A DNA stretch of 64,000 bases from Kutzneria viridogrisea (GTDB lineage: Bacteria; Actinomycetota; Actinomycetes; Mycobacteriales; Pseudonocardiaceae). Below are positions 29,816 to 38,403 of this stretch, one piece after another; positions within the stretch are counted from its first letter, which is position 1; each line of letters begins with the position of its first letter. The notes beneath the pieces were generated by a model, which saw only the letters and a list, made by a program, of their open reading frames with translations, did no database searches and was not told the DNA's origin. Location of the stretch: positions 758,001-822,000 of the forward strand of contig JACJID010000002.1 of assembly GCA_014138725.1 (NCBI GenBank). Reading direction: 5' to 3'. The position numbers and the translations under genes were made by a program.

Positions 29816-30841
29816 ATGAAGCTGGGTTACCACACCGGGTACTGGTCGGCCGGGCCGCCCGCGGGGGTGGCCGAGGCGGTGCTGGAGGCCGACCGGCTGG
29901 GGTTCGACTCGGTGTGGACCGCCGAGGCGTACGGCTCCGACGCGCTGACCCCGCTGGCCTGGTGGGGCGCCGCCACGAAGAACATCCGGCTGGCCACCAA
30001 CATCATGCAGATGGCCGCCCGCACGCCCACCGCGGCGGCGATGGCCGCGATCACCCTGGACCACCTGTCCGGCGGCCGGTTCGTGCTGGGGCTGGGCGCC
30101 TCCGGCCCCCAGGTGGTGGAGGGCTGGTACGGCCAGCCCTACCCGCGCCCGCTGGCCCGCACCCGGGAGTACGTGGAAATCATCCGCAGGGTGGTGGCCC
30201 GCGAGCGGCCGGTGGAGTTCCAGGGCGAGTTCTTCACCCTGCCACACCCCGGCGGGGCCAAGCTGGGCAAGCCGCTGAAGCCCACGGTGCACCCGCTGCG
30301 CCCCAGCATCCCGATCTTCCTGGCCGCCGAGGGCCCGAAGAACGTGGCGCTGGCCGCCGAGATCGCCGACGGCTGGCTGCCGCTCTTCTTCTCCCCCAAG
30401 GCCGACGCCTTCTACCGTGAGGCACTGGCCCAGGGCTTCGCCAAGCCCGGGGCACGGCACACCCTGGCCGACTTCGAGGTGGCCGCCAGCGTGCCGGTGC
30501 TGGTGCACGAGGACGTGGAGCAGGCGGCCGACCTGATCCGGCCGTTCATCGCGCTGTACGTGGGCGGCATGGGGGCCAAGGGGGCCAACTTCCACCGCGA
30601 CGTCATCGCGCGCCTTGGCTACGAGAAGGAGTGCGACCTCATCCAGGAGCTCTACCTGGCGGGCAACAAGAAGGACGCCATCGCCGCGGTGCCCACCGCG
30701 CTGGTGGAGGACGTGGCGTTGATCGGTCCGGCCGACAAGATCCGCGCCGAACTGCCCGCCTGGCAGGAGACCGTGATCACGACCCTGCTCGTGCAGGGTG
30801 ACGTGACCGCGATCAGGAAGATCGCCGAGCTGGTGTCCTGA
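29816..30841 (+). CDS. LLM-class F420-dependent oxidoreductase (Rv3520c-like)
   Basis: 341 residues from ATG 29816, with GGAGGAG upstream. The luciferase-like TIM barrel is visible in LGYHTGYWSAGPPAGVAEAV, FDSVWTAEAYGSDALTPLAW, LATNIMQMAARTPTAAAMAA and LDHLSGGRFVLGLGASGPQV. The strand MAARTPTAAAM and the GLGASGPQVVEGWYG segment mark the TIGR03559-type F420 group rather than FMN luciferases. It reduces or oxidises an unidentified hydrophobic substrate. Its 3' end overlaps the convergent epoxide-hydrolase-like gene by 29 bp. Confidence 0.92.
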   Translation: MKLGYHTGYWSAGPPAGVAEAVLEADRLGFDSVWTAEAYGSDALTPLAWWGAATKNIRLATNIMQMAARTPTAAAMAAITLDHLSGGRFVLGLGASGPQVVEGWYGQPYPRPLARTREYVEIIRRVVARERPVEFQGEFFTLPHPGGAKLGKPLKPTVHPLRPSIPIFLAAEGPKNVALAAEIADGWLPLFFSPKADAFYREALAQGFAKPGARHTLADFEVAASVPVLVHEDVEQAADLIRPFIALYVGGMGAKGANFHRDVIARLGYEKECDLIQELYLAGNKKDAIAAVPTALVEDVALIGPADKIRAELPAWQETVITTLLVQGDVTAIRKIAELVS

Positions 30842-31232
30842 GCACCGCTCGCACCGCCCCGCGCAGCCAGCTGAACAGGAATGTCGGCCAGTCGAAGTAG
30901 TCGCGCCACAGGGTGATGCGGCCCTCGTGCACCTCAAAGGTGCCGCACACCCAGAACTCGGCGGCCACCGGGCCCACCTTGAGCACGTCCGTGCGCTCGG
31001 TGAGCACGGTGGTCCCCTTGGTGGCGATGCTGTGCATGCGCACCTCGAAGCCGCTGCCCACCTTGGCCATCGCCCGCAGTTGCCCGCCCACGGCGCGGAT
31101 CCCGCGCGCGGCGGGCAGCGGCACGTTCTGGTAGACGATGCCGGGCGCCGCGTAGCTGAGCGCTCGGTCCACGTCCAGGTCCTCCAGCGCAGCCAGGAAC
31201 GCGGTGACGGTGTCCTCAGCGGAGTCGGTCAT
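30813..31232 (-). CDS. Limonene-1,2-epoxide hydrolase-family protein
   Basis: 139 residues. The NTF2-like LEH fold is indicated by VTAFLAALEDLDVDRALSYA, YQNVPLPAARGIRAVGGQLR (residues 33-52) and FEVHEGRITLWRDYFDWPTF (about 98-117), where the RDYFD Asp and an upstream Arg correspond to the LEH catalytic Asp-Arg-Asp set. Mycobacterial EphG is a close type. It probably opens epoxides of lipids or terpenoids in the cytoplasm. It converges with the LLM gene and overlaps it by 29 bp. Confidence 0.9.
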   Translation of the reverse strand: MTDSAEDTVTAFLAALEDLDVDRALSYAAPGIVYQNVPLPAARGIRAVGGQLRAMAKVGSGFEVRMHSIATKGTTVLTERTDVLKVGPVAAEFWVCGTFEVHEGRITLWRDYFDWPTFLFSWLRGAVRAVLRTPARRSS

Positions 31233-31350
31233 GGCGCCTCACCTCACGTTGCCGATACCTACTCGACAGTAGCAAGTATCCGGCCAAACCGAACCCGGTC
31301 ACTCACCCGAACGCAGCCACACAGGTGCCCGTGGAGGTCGAGGAGAGCCA

Positions 31351-31670
31351 TGCCCGTGCTGGCGCGCGACCTGACCGCTGTCGTGGCGGTGGCCCTCGCC
31401 CGCGGCCCTGCTGTGGATGTTGCGGCCTCGCGCCCCCGCTGGCCGTGCTCGGACTGCTCGCGGCCACAGCAGAGTTGGCAGCCAGGGCCTGGGTGCGGCA
31501 GGCATTCACCGGCTTGGGCGGCTTCCTGCGCACGCGGCGCCCCGGCCCGGGCCGCACGAGTACCGGATCCCCACCCGTGACGGCGAGGAGCTGCCACTGG
31601 GCCTGTGGCTGCCCCCGGCAGACCCTGTGTGCGGGCATGGCCCGGTTCCTGGACACCCACCTGGTCCGCC
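31351..31670 (+). pseudogene. Decayed N-terminal part of a membrane-anchored hydrolase
   Basis: Fragments in three frames read as one protein: VLARDLTAVVAVALA, then LLWMLRPRAP, then LAVLGLLAATAELAARAWVR (hydrophobic), then HEYRIPTRDGEELPLGLWLP. The last segment is the first strand pair seen in esterases that start after a membrane anchor. At least three frameshifts are needed, and no nucleophile motif follows. This explains why the region has no continuous gene. Identification is tentative. Confidence 0.4.
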
Positions 31671-31671
31671 G

Positions 31672-32190
31672 ATGACCAGGGTGGACGTGACCTTCCGCAG
31701 CCACGGCACCGGGTGCGCGGCCTGGCTGTACCGGCCCGAGCGCACCGACCCGGCGCGATGCGCGGTCATGGCGCACGGTCTCGGCGCGGTGCGCGGCACC
31801 CGGTGCGCGAGGCCGGGCTGGATGCCTGCGCCCGCCGGTTCGCCGAGGCGGGCATGGCCGTGCTCGCCTTCGACTACCGCGGCTTCGGCGCCAGCGAAGG
31901 CCTACCGCGCCAGGTGGTCGACGTACCGGAGCAGCTCGCCGACTGGCGGGCCGCGCTGGGGTTCGCGCGCGACCTGCCTGGGGGTCGACGCCGAGCGTGT
32001 TGCCCTGTGAGGCACCTCGTTCAGCGGCAGCCACGTGCTCACCCTGGCCGCCCGGGATCCCGGGGCGCGGGCAGTGGTGTCGCAGGTGCCCTACCTCGGC
32101 CTGGTGCGCAAGCGCTTGCTACCCCAGCTCAGGGCGCTGGCGGCCCTCGCCCTGCGGATCGGCTGCGCGGCTCGTCCCACCGGTGGGTGA
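31672..32190 (+). pseudogene. Inactivated alpha/beta-hydrolase gene (two frameshifts, one nonsense codon, truncated)
   Basis: ATG 31672 opens MTRVDVTFRSHGTGCAAWLY, then VMAHGLGAVRGTR. Near 31800 the frame shifts and continues REAGLDACARRFAEAGMAVL, AFDYRGFGASEGLPRQVVDV. Near 31980, at a GGGGG run, it shifts back to VDAERVAL. A TGA at 32008-32010 replaces what is almost certainly Trp, because the same frame goes straight on with GTSFSGSHVLTLAARDPGAR, the nucleophile elbow. It ends at TGA 32190, well short of the expected length of about 300 residues. 32191-32328 holds nothing I recognise. Confidence 0.8.
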
Positions 32191-32328
32191 GCCCGACTCG
32201 GGTGCCCTGTTGCAGGCCCACGGCGCAGAGCGGCAGTTCCACTGCGCCGCCCTGGTGCACCAGAGACCGCTGTTCGAGCAGGCGGCGGCCGACCAGATCG
32301 GGTTCCTCACCCAGCACCGGGGCGCTGA

Positions 32329-33336
32329 TCAGATCGTGCCATCAGCCTCCCGCAGATCCAGTTCGGCGTCGGCGGCGGTGTCGGCCACGATGGTGCGGAT
32401 CCGGTGCGGCGGCAGCCCCAGCACGATGGCCTGGTTCAGCAGGATGGCGAGGTTGTGGTCGGGCAGTGCTTCCTCTGCCCGGTCCAGGGCGATGGCGGCG
32501 GTGGTGCAGTCACCGCGCAGGTAGGCGCACACGCCGTAGAGCAGGGCGGGCTCGGCGAGTTCGGGCGCGGGCAGGGCGCGGGCGAGCGCCAGCCACAACC
32601 GTTCGGCACGTGAGGAGTCCTCACCTAGGCAGAAGCCCAGACATGCGTCGCGAACCCGGTAGTCGGACAGCGCCATGCCAAGGGCGACCACCTCCTCGTC
32701 CGCAGTGGGCAGGCTGTCACCGGCGAGCGCGCGGCGCACCCGGGCGAAGTGCTCGGCCGGGGTGGAACTGTCCTCGGCGATCGCGAGGTCGAGCTGCTGA
32801 CCGCGACGGCGCAGGACGTCCTCGTCCTCAGGGTCGAGCATCCTGGCCAGTGCCTCACGGGAGCTGAAGGTGACCTTGCCCGCGGCGGTCAGCGCGGTGG
32901 CGAGCACCGAGCTGTCCGGCTCGGTCAGCGTGCCGCCGCACAGGCAGTCCCCGTAGCAGCCCCACGCCGCCCCGTGCCGGACCGAGTTCGCCCACAGCAT
33001 TCGCACCGGGCGGATCCCGGCCTCGGCCAGGGCCGCGCGCAGTTCGTCGGCGACCTGGCGGTGGCGGTCGGGGGCGTGCTCGCTGACCACCACGGCCACG
33101 ACGGAGCCCACCGACTGCGAGCGCAGCGGGAGCAGCAGGCGCTCCAGCACGCGCGGGCACTCCTGCGGCGGTGGCAGGTCCACCCGCAGGACGAGTTCGA
33201 CCACGCACGGGTCACGACCGCGCATGCCGAGCAGTACCAAGGACTCCTCGGGGTGGAAGCCCACCAGGGCGGGCAGGCCGGAGAGCAGCCCGCCCAGGTC
33301 GTTCAGGTGGACGCTGGCTCGCAGTGGAGTGGTCAT
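32329..33336 (-). CDS. DUF4192 domain protein
   Basis: 335 residues from ATG 33336 (MTTPLRASVHLNDLGGLLSG). Typical DUF4192 features: ALVGFHPEESLVLLGM near residue 23, conserved strand VVAVVVSEHAPDRH, then AWGCYGDCLCGGTLTEPDSS, and a helical C-terminal half with TPR-like character (LLYGVCAYLRGDCTTAAIAL, ALPDHNLAILLNQAIVLGLP). The family is widespread in actinobacteria and has no assigned function. It has no membrane segment. It is a single gene on its strand, divergent from the membrane protein at 33610. Confidence 0.9.
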   Translation of the reverse strand: MTTPLRASVHLNDLGGLLSGLPALVGFHPEESLVLLGMRGRDPCVVELVLRVDLPPPQECPRVLERLLLPLRSQSVGSVVAVVVSEHAPDRHRQVADELRAALAEAGIRPVRMLWANSVRHGAAWGCYGDCLCGGTLTEPDSSVLATALTAAGKVTFSSREALARMLDPEDEDVLRRRGQQLDLAIAEDSSTPAEHFARVRRALAGDSLPTADEEVVALGMALSDYRVRDACLGFCLGEDSSRAERLWLALARALPAPELAEPALLYGVCAYLRGDCTTAAIALDRAEEALPDHNLAILLNQAIVLGLPPHRIRTIVADTAADAELDLREADGTI

Positions 33337-33477
33337 GCCTCCACGGTCCGCCGGGGGCACGGCGGGCGCAGGGGGTGATCCGGGAACTGTGGACGAATCG
33401 GGTGGGTGTGGACAACTCGGGGTTCCGCGGGGCTGGACGGGGCTGGTTGTCGGTGGCCTGGGCTACGCTGCCGCGCT

Positions 33478-33591
33478 CTCCACCCCAGGGTGGAGGTCGC
33501 GGTTCCACCTCGGTCCCACCCGGGGACCGAGGATTTCCGCGCCCCCGCCGAGCAGTCTTGGTGCAGTGCCGCTCCCACCTGGGGAGCAGCG
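33478..33591 (+). other. Cluster of three short hairpins in the leader of the membrane protein/two-component operon
   Basis: Three perfect stem-loops follow one another: CTCCACC-CCAG-GGTGGAG (33478-33495), CGGTCCC-ACCCG-GGGACCG (33511-33529) and GCTCCC-ACCTG-GGGAGC (33575-33591). They lie in the 273-bp space between divergent genes, the last ending 8 bases before the AAGGAG site of the gene at 33610. They could form a structured 5' leader. No known riboswitch class is matched convincingly. Confidence 0.45.
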
Positions 33592-33609
33592 GAGTTCCAA
33601 GGAGTCACG

Positions 33610-34101
33610 ATGTCCTCGCTCAACCTGGTCCCGGCGATCCTGATCGGCGCGTTCGTCGTGATCCGGGTGATCGGCAAGCAGGTGGTGGGCGCCCCGGTGA
33701 CGCAGCGCTCGCTGGTGCTGATGCCCGCGATCCTGGTCGCCATCGGCCTGTTCTCGGCCAGCACCGCGATGAGCACGGCCTCCGCCGGCGAGTTGGGGTT
33801 CTTCGCGGTGGACGTGCTGCTGCTGATCGGCCTGGGCGCGGCGCGCGGGGCCAGCACCCGGCTGTCGATCAGGGACGGCGGGCTGTACCAGAAGGGTTCG
33901 CCGCTGACCCTCGTGCTGTGGCTGAGCACGATCGCGGTGCGGGTGGGCGCCGGGTTCCTGGCCGCGGCACTGGGCGTGAGCGGCACGCTGACCACGGCCT
34001 CGATGCTGCTGACCTTCGGGCTGAGCATCGGCGTGCAGAACCTGATGGTGTTCTACCGCGCGCAGCAGCTGAGGATGCCGCTGGCCGCGCGCCGTGCATG
34101 A
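33610..34101 (+). CDS. Small integral membrane protein, DUF1453-like
   Basis: 163 residues from ATG 33610, preceded by AAGGAG. About five membrane helices: LVPAILIGAFVVIRVIGKQV, LVLMPAILVAIGLFSASTAM, FFAVDVLLLIGLGAARGAST, LTLVLWLSTIAVRVGAGFLA and TASMLLTFGLSIGVQNLMVF. RGAST with a charged loop and a final YRAQQL resemble the CcdC/DUF1453 group. Function unknown. It precedes the histidine kinase, overlapping its GTG start by 8 bp, so it may be an accessory membrane component of that system. Confidence 0.8.
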   Translation: MSSLNLVPAILIGAFVVIRVIGKQVVGAPVTQRSLVLMPAILVAIGLFSASTAMSTASAGELGFFAVDVLLLIGLGAARGASTRLSIRDGGLYQKGSPLTLVLWLSTIAVRVGAGFLAAALGVSGTLTTASMLLTFGLSIGVQNLMVFYRAQQLRMPLAARRA

Positions 34102-35278
34102 TGGTGCCGTGACCGGACGACCGTGGCAGGGCTTCGTTCCCCATGGCAGGGCGAACGTGGCCCTGCTGACGCTGTTGCGGCTGGCCCCTTCACTGCTGGT
34201 GCTGGGCACGACCTGGCCGCTGCTGCGGATCGCCGAGTTCAGGTTCGCCAACCAGGGCGTGGCGATGGCGCTGATGGTCCTGGTGGTGCTGTCCAACCTG
34301 ACGCTGGTGCCCCTGCCGGTGCGTGCCCCGGCCTTGCTGTCCTCGGTGGGGCTGCTGGTGTTCGTCGGCTCGGGCGCCCTGCTGTGGATGATCACGCCAG
34401 TGGGCGGCACCGTGGCGGTGCTGTTCTGGGCGGCCCGGGTCGCCGTGCGCTACCAGCAGCCCAGGGTGGTGGGCCTGGTGGCTGTCGGCATCGCGATCGT
34501 CGGTGCGGGACTGCCGTTCCTGGTGTTCGACAACCAGCCGGTGCTGGCCGCCGGGATGGGCGCCAGTGTGCTGGTCCTAGTGCTGGCGGCCACCAACCGG
34601 CGGGCCCGCGAGGAGCAGCTGGAGCAGGCCGAGGTTTCCTTGGCGCGCAAGCAGACCGCGATCGAGGAGCACACCAGGGCGGCGGCGCTGGCCGAGCGGG
34701 CGCGCATCGCCCGCGAGGTGCACGACGTGCTGGCGCACTCGCTGGCGGGCCTGTCGCTGAACCTACAGGGCGCGCGGCTGATGCTGGTGCGCGACGGGGC
34801 GAGCCAGGAGGCGGTCGACCAGGTGACGCGGGCGCAGAAGCTGGCCGCCGACGGGCTGGCGGAGGCGCGCCGGGCGGTGGCGGCGCTGCGTGAGGACACG
34901 GTGCCCGACGAGCGGGCGATCGCCGACCTGGTGACGGCGTTCCGGCTGGAGTCCGGGGCTGCGGCGGAGTTCGCGGTGCACGGCACGCCCCGTGCGCTGC
35001 CCGCTGAGGCCGCGACCGCCCTGTACCGCACCGCGCAGGAGGCGCTGACCAACGCGCGCAAGCACGCGCCGGGCGCTCCCGTCCGCGCGGAGCTGGACTA
35101 CCAGGACGGGCGCACGGTGCTGACGGTCGCCGACCGGCCGGGGCGTCCCGCGCCGACCGGGACCAAGGGCGGCTACGGTCTGCTGGGCATGCGCGAACGC
35201 GCCGAGCTGATCGGCGGGCAGTTGTGGACCGGACCGAAGGAGGACGGGTGGGAGGTTCGGCTGGTGGTCCCGGCGTGA
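34094..35278 (+). CDS. Sensor histidine kinase (NarL-type two-component system)
   Basis: 394 residues from GTG 34094, or 389 from GTG 34109. Four or five membrane helices occupy residues 20-170. A HisKA_3 dimerisation domain follows with the phospho-acceptor His in ARIAREVHDVLAHSLAGLSL (about 205). The HATPase part carries TAQEALTNARKHAPGA (N box, about 313-328) and GGYGLLGMRERAELIGGQLW (G box). The sensory input is unknown and has no large external loop, suggesting a membrane-stress or ligand-in-membrane type. It overlaps the response regulator by 4 bp. Confidence 0.95.
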   Translation: MHDGAVTGRPWQGFVPHGRANVALLTLLRLAPSLLVLGTTWPLLRIAEFRFANQGVAMALMVLVVLSNLTLVPLPVRAPALLSSVGLLVFVGSGALLWMITPVGGTVAVLFWAARVAVRYQQPRVVGLVAVGIAIVGAGLPFLVFDNQPVLAAGMGASVLVLVLAATNRRAREEQLEQAEVSLARKQTAIEEHTRAAALAERARIAREVHDVLAHSLAGLSLNLQGARLMLVRDGASQEAVDQVTRAQKLAADGLAEARRAVAALREDTVPDERAIADLVTAFRLESGAAAEFAVHGTPRALPAEAATALYRTAQEALTNARKHAPGAPVRAELDYQDGRTVLTVADRPGRPAPTGTKGGYGLLGMRERAELIGGQLWTGPKEDGWEVRLVVPA

Positions 35279-35928
35279 CGGCACTGCGAGTGGTGCTGGC
35301 CGATGACCAGACCGTCGTGCGGGAGGGGCTGACCACCCTGCTGGGGCTGCTGCCGGGCATCGAGGTGGTGGGCGCGGCGGCCGACGGCGAGCAGGCCCTG
35401 GAGCTGGTGGCCCGGCTCCAGCCCGACGTGCTGCTGGTGGACCTGCGCATGCCACGCACCGACGGGGTGGCGGCCACCACGCGAGTGCGCGCCGAGCACC
35501 CGGGCACGGAGGTCGTGGTGCTGACCACCTACACCGACGACGAGTCGGTGCTCGCGGCTTTGCGCGCTGGCGCACGGGGTTTCCTGACCAAGGACGCCGA
35601 CGCGGAGGCGATCGCCCGCGCGCTGCACGCGGCGGCGGCCGGTCAGTCCACACTGGACGGTGAGGTGCAGCGCAGGCTGGTCGAGGCGGCCGCGGGCGGG
35701 CCGTCCCGCAAGCCCGCCGCTGAACCCGCCGACGGGCTCACCCCGCGTGAGGTGGACGTGCTGCGGCTGATCGCGGCCGGGCTGTCCAACACCGAGATCG
35801 CCCGTCGGCTCGTGGTCAGCGAGGCCACGGTCAAGACCCACGTCAACCACCTGTTCGCGAAGGCGGGCCTGCGCGATCGCGCGCAGGCCGTCGCCTACGC
35901 CTACCGGGCGGGGCTGGTCGCCGACTGA
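35275..35928 (+). CDS. NarL/LuxR-type response regulator
   Basis: 217 residues, GTG 35275, GTGA overlap with the kinase stop. The receiver domain has acidic pocket VLADDQ, phospho-Asp in DVLLVDLRMPRTDGV (about 55) and Lys in GFLTKDADAEAI. The LuxR HTH at 150-210 reads LTPREVDVLRLIAAGLSNTE, then VSEATVKTHVNHLFAKAGLR. It is the output of the adjacent kinase. The nearby convergent S15 peptidase (28-bp 3' overlap) is not obviously a target. Confidence 0.96.
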   Translation: MTALRVVLADDQTVVREGLTTLLGLLPGIEVVGAAADGEQALELVARLQPDVLLVDLRMPRTDGVAATTRVRAEHPGTEVVVLTTYTDDESVLAALRAGARGFLTKDADAEAIARALHAAAAGQSTLDGEVQRRLVEAAAGGPSRKPAAEPADGLTPREVDVLRLIAAGLSNTEIARRLVVSEATVKTHVNHLFAKAGLRDRAQAVAYAYRAGLVAD

Positions 35929-37664
35929 AGCGCGGCGGCCCCGCCGACCAGCGGCAGGGTCAGCGCCGTCCCCGCCAGGTCCACCGACAGCCCGGTACCC
36001 GGCTTGGGCCGCAGCGTGAAGTCGTGGTCGCTGGACAGCAGCACCAGCCCGAACCGGTGCCCGGCGGGCAGCACGTAGTCCTTGGGCTGCAAGCGGATCT
36101 GCAGGGAATAGGACTCGCCGGGCCGCACCGGCTGGCTGTCCCAGAGGCTGTCGCGGTTCTGCGGGTCGGTCCAGCCCCTGGTGATGATCTTGTTCTTGCC
36201 GTCGGGGCCGCGGTCGACCAGCAGTGCGGTGAGGTTGGCCGCGGGCTTGTCGAAGGCCACCTTCACGCGCAGGCCAGGCGTTCCGCTGACGCGCAGCGGC
36301 TTGCTGGTCGCCGCGGTGGCGTAGGACAGCCGGTTGACCGAACTCGCCGCGTCGGTGAGCTGCTCGGCGGTCTTCGTGGCGTCATCGGTGAGCTGTTCCA
36401 CGGCGTGGCCCGAGCGCTGGGCCGCGAGCCCACCCTGGGTCCGGCCACCCGCCGAGGGGCGCAGCACCGCGTCGGCGGCGGCCGGGTTGGGCCACTCGGC
36501 CTCGTCGGTCCAGCTCAGATCCTCGCGCTGGATGGTGAGGCGCGGCTCCGCCTCGACGTTGTTGCGCTGTCCGTAGACGTACCGGGTGAACCAACGGTTG
36601 AGGGCCTTGAGCCACTCGTCCTTCCGCAGGCTGATCGGGTCGGTGTGCGCGCTCTGGTGCAGCCAGAGCTTGTGCGGCACACCGTGTTCGCGCAGCGCCG
36701 CGTACCACTGGGCGGCCTGCTTGAGCTTGACGTTCCAGTCGTTGAGCCCGTGCGCCTCCAGCACGGCGGCGTGCACGGAGCCGACCTCGTTGAGGTAGTT
36801 GCGCTCGTCCCAGAACTCGTTGTAGTCACCGGTGATCCGGTCCTGCTCGCGCTCCAGCTTGGCCATCACCGGCTTGCAGATCTCGCGGTCGGCCCTGGTG
36901 TAGACGTAGCGGGCCAGCACGTCGGCGTCCTCGCCCTGGTAGCCGCCCGCGGCCACGACGGCCCCGGAGTCGCGGTAGTAGTCGTACCAGCTGGAGATGG
37001 CGGCGATGGGCACGATGGCCTCCAGGCCCTGAACCCCGGTGGAGGCAACGGCGTTGGGCAGTGTGCCGTTGTAGGAGGTGCCGATCATGCCGACCTTGCC
37101 GGTGGACCAGGAGGCGGTCACCGGCCTGCCCGCCGCGTCGCGCGCGGTGGCGCGGCCGTTGAGCCAGTCGACGACGGCCTTGCCGCCCGCGGTCTCGTTG
37201 CGGCCGCCGGTGGTCGGGCAGCCGGTGGACTGGCCGCTGCCCAACGACTCCGCGTAGACCATCGCGAAGCCGCGGGCCAGGAAGTAGGCGTCGTAGCGGG
37301 AGGAGATCGGGCCCGCGTTGGGTCCCGGAACGTGCAACTCCACGTCCACGTTGTGGTTCGCGACCTCATTGCCGCCCGCGAAGTACGGGCTGATCTGGTA
37401 CACCGAGGGCACCTTCAGGCCCTGCTCGGTGGCCCTCGGCCGGGTCAGCTGCACGTGGATCTCGTCGGGCTTGCCGTCGGCGTCGCTGTCCACCGGCACG
37501 CGCACGAACACGTCCTGGCGCACCACGTCGTTGGGGTCGAACACCGGTTGTGCCTGGCCGTCGGCGAAAACCGGTCCGGGCGGCGCCGCGGCCGCCGCGA
37601 GCGGGGCGGCCAGCGGCAAGGCGACGAACGCGGCCAGCACGGCAACCATCCGAGAAGTTCTCAC
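35901..37664 (-). CDS. Secreted Xaa-Pro dipeptidyl-peptidase (S15/CocE-NonD family)
   Basis: 587 residues from GTG 37664. This start yields a proper signal peptide, MRTSRMVAVLAAFVALPLAA, with AAAAPP cleavage region. Farther upstream starts would destroy it. The catalytic Ser is in KVGMIGTSYNGTLPNAVAST (about residue 200). His and Asp lie in LWLHQSAHTDP and VLEAHGLNDWNV. The C-terminal jelly-roll XPDxC domain starts near 440 (LRVSGTPGLRVKVAFDKPAA). It removes Xaa-Pro dipeptides from peptides outside the cell, which could feed the dipeptide importer at 50-55 kb, by inference. Convergent with the response regulator. Confidence 0.93.
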   Translation of the reverse strand: MRTSRMVAVLAAFVALPLAAPLAAAAAPPGPVFADGQAQPVFDPNDVVRQDVFVRVPVDSDADGKPDEIHVQLTRPRATEQGLKVPSVYQISPYFAGGNEVANHNVDVELHVPGPNAGPISSRYDAYFLARGFAMVYAESLGSGQSTGCPTTGGRNETAGGKAVVDWLNGRATARDAAGRPVTASWSTGKVGMIGTSYNGTLPNAVASTGVQGLEAIVPIAAISSWYDYYRDSGAVVAAGGYQGEDADVLARYVYTRADREICKPVMAKLEREQDRITGDYNEFWDERNYLNEVGSVHAAVLEAHGLNDWNVKLKQAAQWYAALREHGVPHKLWLHQSAHTDPISLRKDEWLKALNRWFTRYVYGQRNNVEAEPRLTIQREDLSWTDEAEWPNPAAADAVLRPSAGGRTQGGLAAQRSGHAVEQLTDDATKTAEQLTDAASSVNRLSYATAATSKPLRVSGTPGLRVKVAFDKPAANLTALLVDRGPDGKNKIITRGWTDPQNRDSLWDSQPVRPGESYSLQIRLQPKDYVLPAGHRFGLVLLSSDHDFTLRPKPGTGLSVDLAGTALTLPLVGGAAALQSATSPAR

Positions 37665-37734
37665 GACTGACGATCCTGCCCAGCGCTCACCCAGGTGGAC
37701 AACCGACGAAAGAACTAGGCCGCTCGCCACTCGG

Positions 37735-38403
37735 TCAGCGGGTCGGCGCGACCAGCCCCGACTCGTAGGCCACGATCACCGCCTGCGCCCGGTCCCGCAG
37801 CGCCAGCTTGGTGAGCACCCGGCTGACGTGCGACTTGACCGTCTGCTCGGCCAGCACCAGCTCGGTCGCGATCTCGGCGTTGGACAGGCCCTGCGCGACC
37901 AGCACCAGCACCTCGGTCTCCCGCGCGGTCAGCGCGCTGAGCGAGTCCGGCCTGGCCCGCAGCGCCCGCCCGGTGGGCTGGGCCCGCACGAAGTCGTGGA
38001 TCAGCCGCCGGGTCACCGAGGGCGCCAGCAGGGCCTCGCCCTCGGCCACCACCCGCACGGCGGTGACCAGTTCGCTGGCGGGCGCGTGCTTGAGCAGGAA
38101 CCCGCTGGCCCCCACCCGCAGCGCCTCGTACACGTAGTCGTCCAGGTCGAAGGTGGTCAGCATCAGTACCTTGGCCTGGCAGCCGTGCGCGAGCAGGATG
38201 CGCTCGGCGGCGCGCAGCCCGTCCAGCACGGGCATGCGCACGTCCATCAGCACCACGTCCGGCAGCCGCTCGGCCACCAGCCGCACGGCCTGCTCCCCGT
38301 TCTCGGCCGTGCCGACCACCTCGATGTCCTCCTGCGCCGCCAGCAGCGCGGAGAAGCCCTCGCGGACCATCGCCTGGTCGTCGACCACGAGCACCCGGAT
38401 CAC
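37735..38403 (-). CDS. NarL/LuxR-type response regulator (second two-component system)
   Basis: 222 residues, GTG 38403. Receiver: VLVVDDQAMVREGFSALLAA, phospho-Asp in DVVLMDVRMPVLDGL (about 54), Lys in GFLLKHAPASELV. LuxR HTH: LTARETEVLVLVAQGLSNAE, LAEQTVKSHVSRVLTKLALR (about 155-210). GTGA overlap with the upstream kinase stop. The system faces away from the first one, with the S15 peptidase gene between them. Confidence 0.96.
   Translation of the reverse strand: MIRVLVVDDQAMVREGFSALLAAQEDIEVVGTAENGEQAVRLVAERLPDVVLMDVRMPVLDGLRAAERILLAHGCQAKVLMLTTFDLDDYVYEALRVGASGFLLKHAPASELVTAVRVVAEGEALLAPSVTRRLIHDFVRAQPTGRALRARPDSLSALTARETEVLVLVAQGLSNAEIATELVLAEQTVKSHVSRVLTKLALRDRAQAVIVAYESGLVAPTR

Noticed and set aside
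32191-32328. Continuation of the decayed hydrolase, or a separate small gene
   Set aside because: Neither strand gives a segment with recognisable motifs, and no start codon with a ribosome site is present.
33478-33530. T-box-like string (AGGGTGGAGGTCGCGG)
   Set aside because: It resembles the T-box AGGGTGG motif but lacks ACCGCG in register, and the downstream gene is a membrane protein with a two-component system, not an aminoacyl-tRNA synthetase or amino acid gene.
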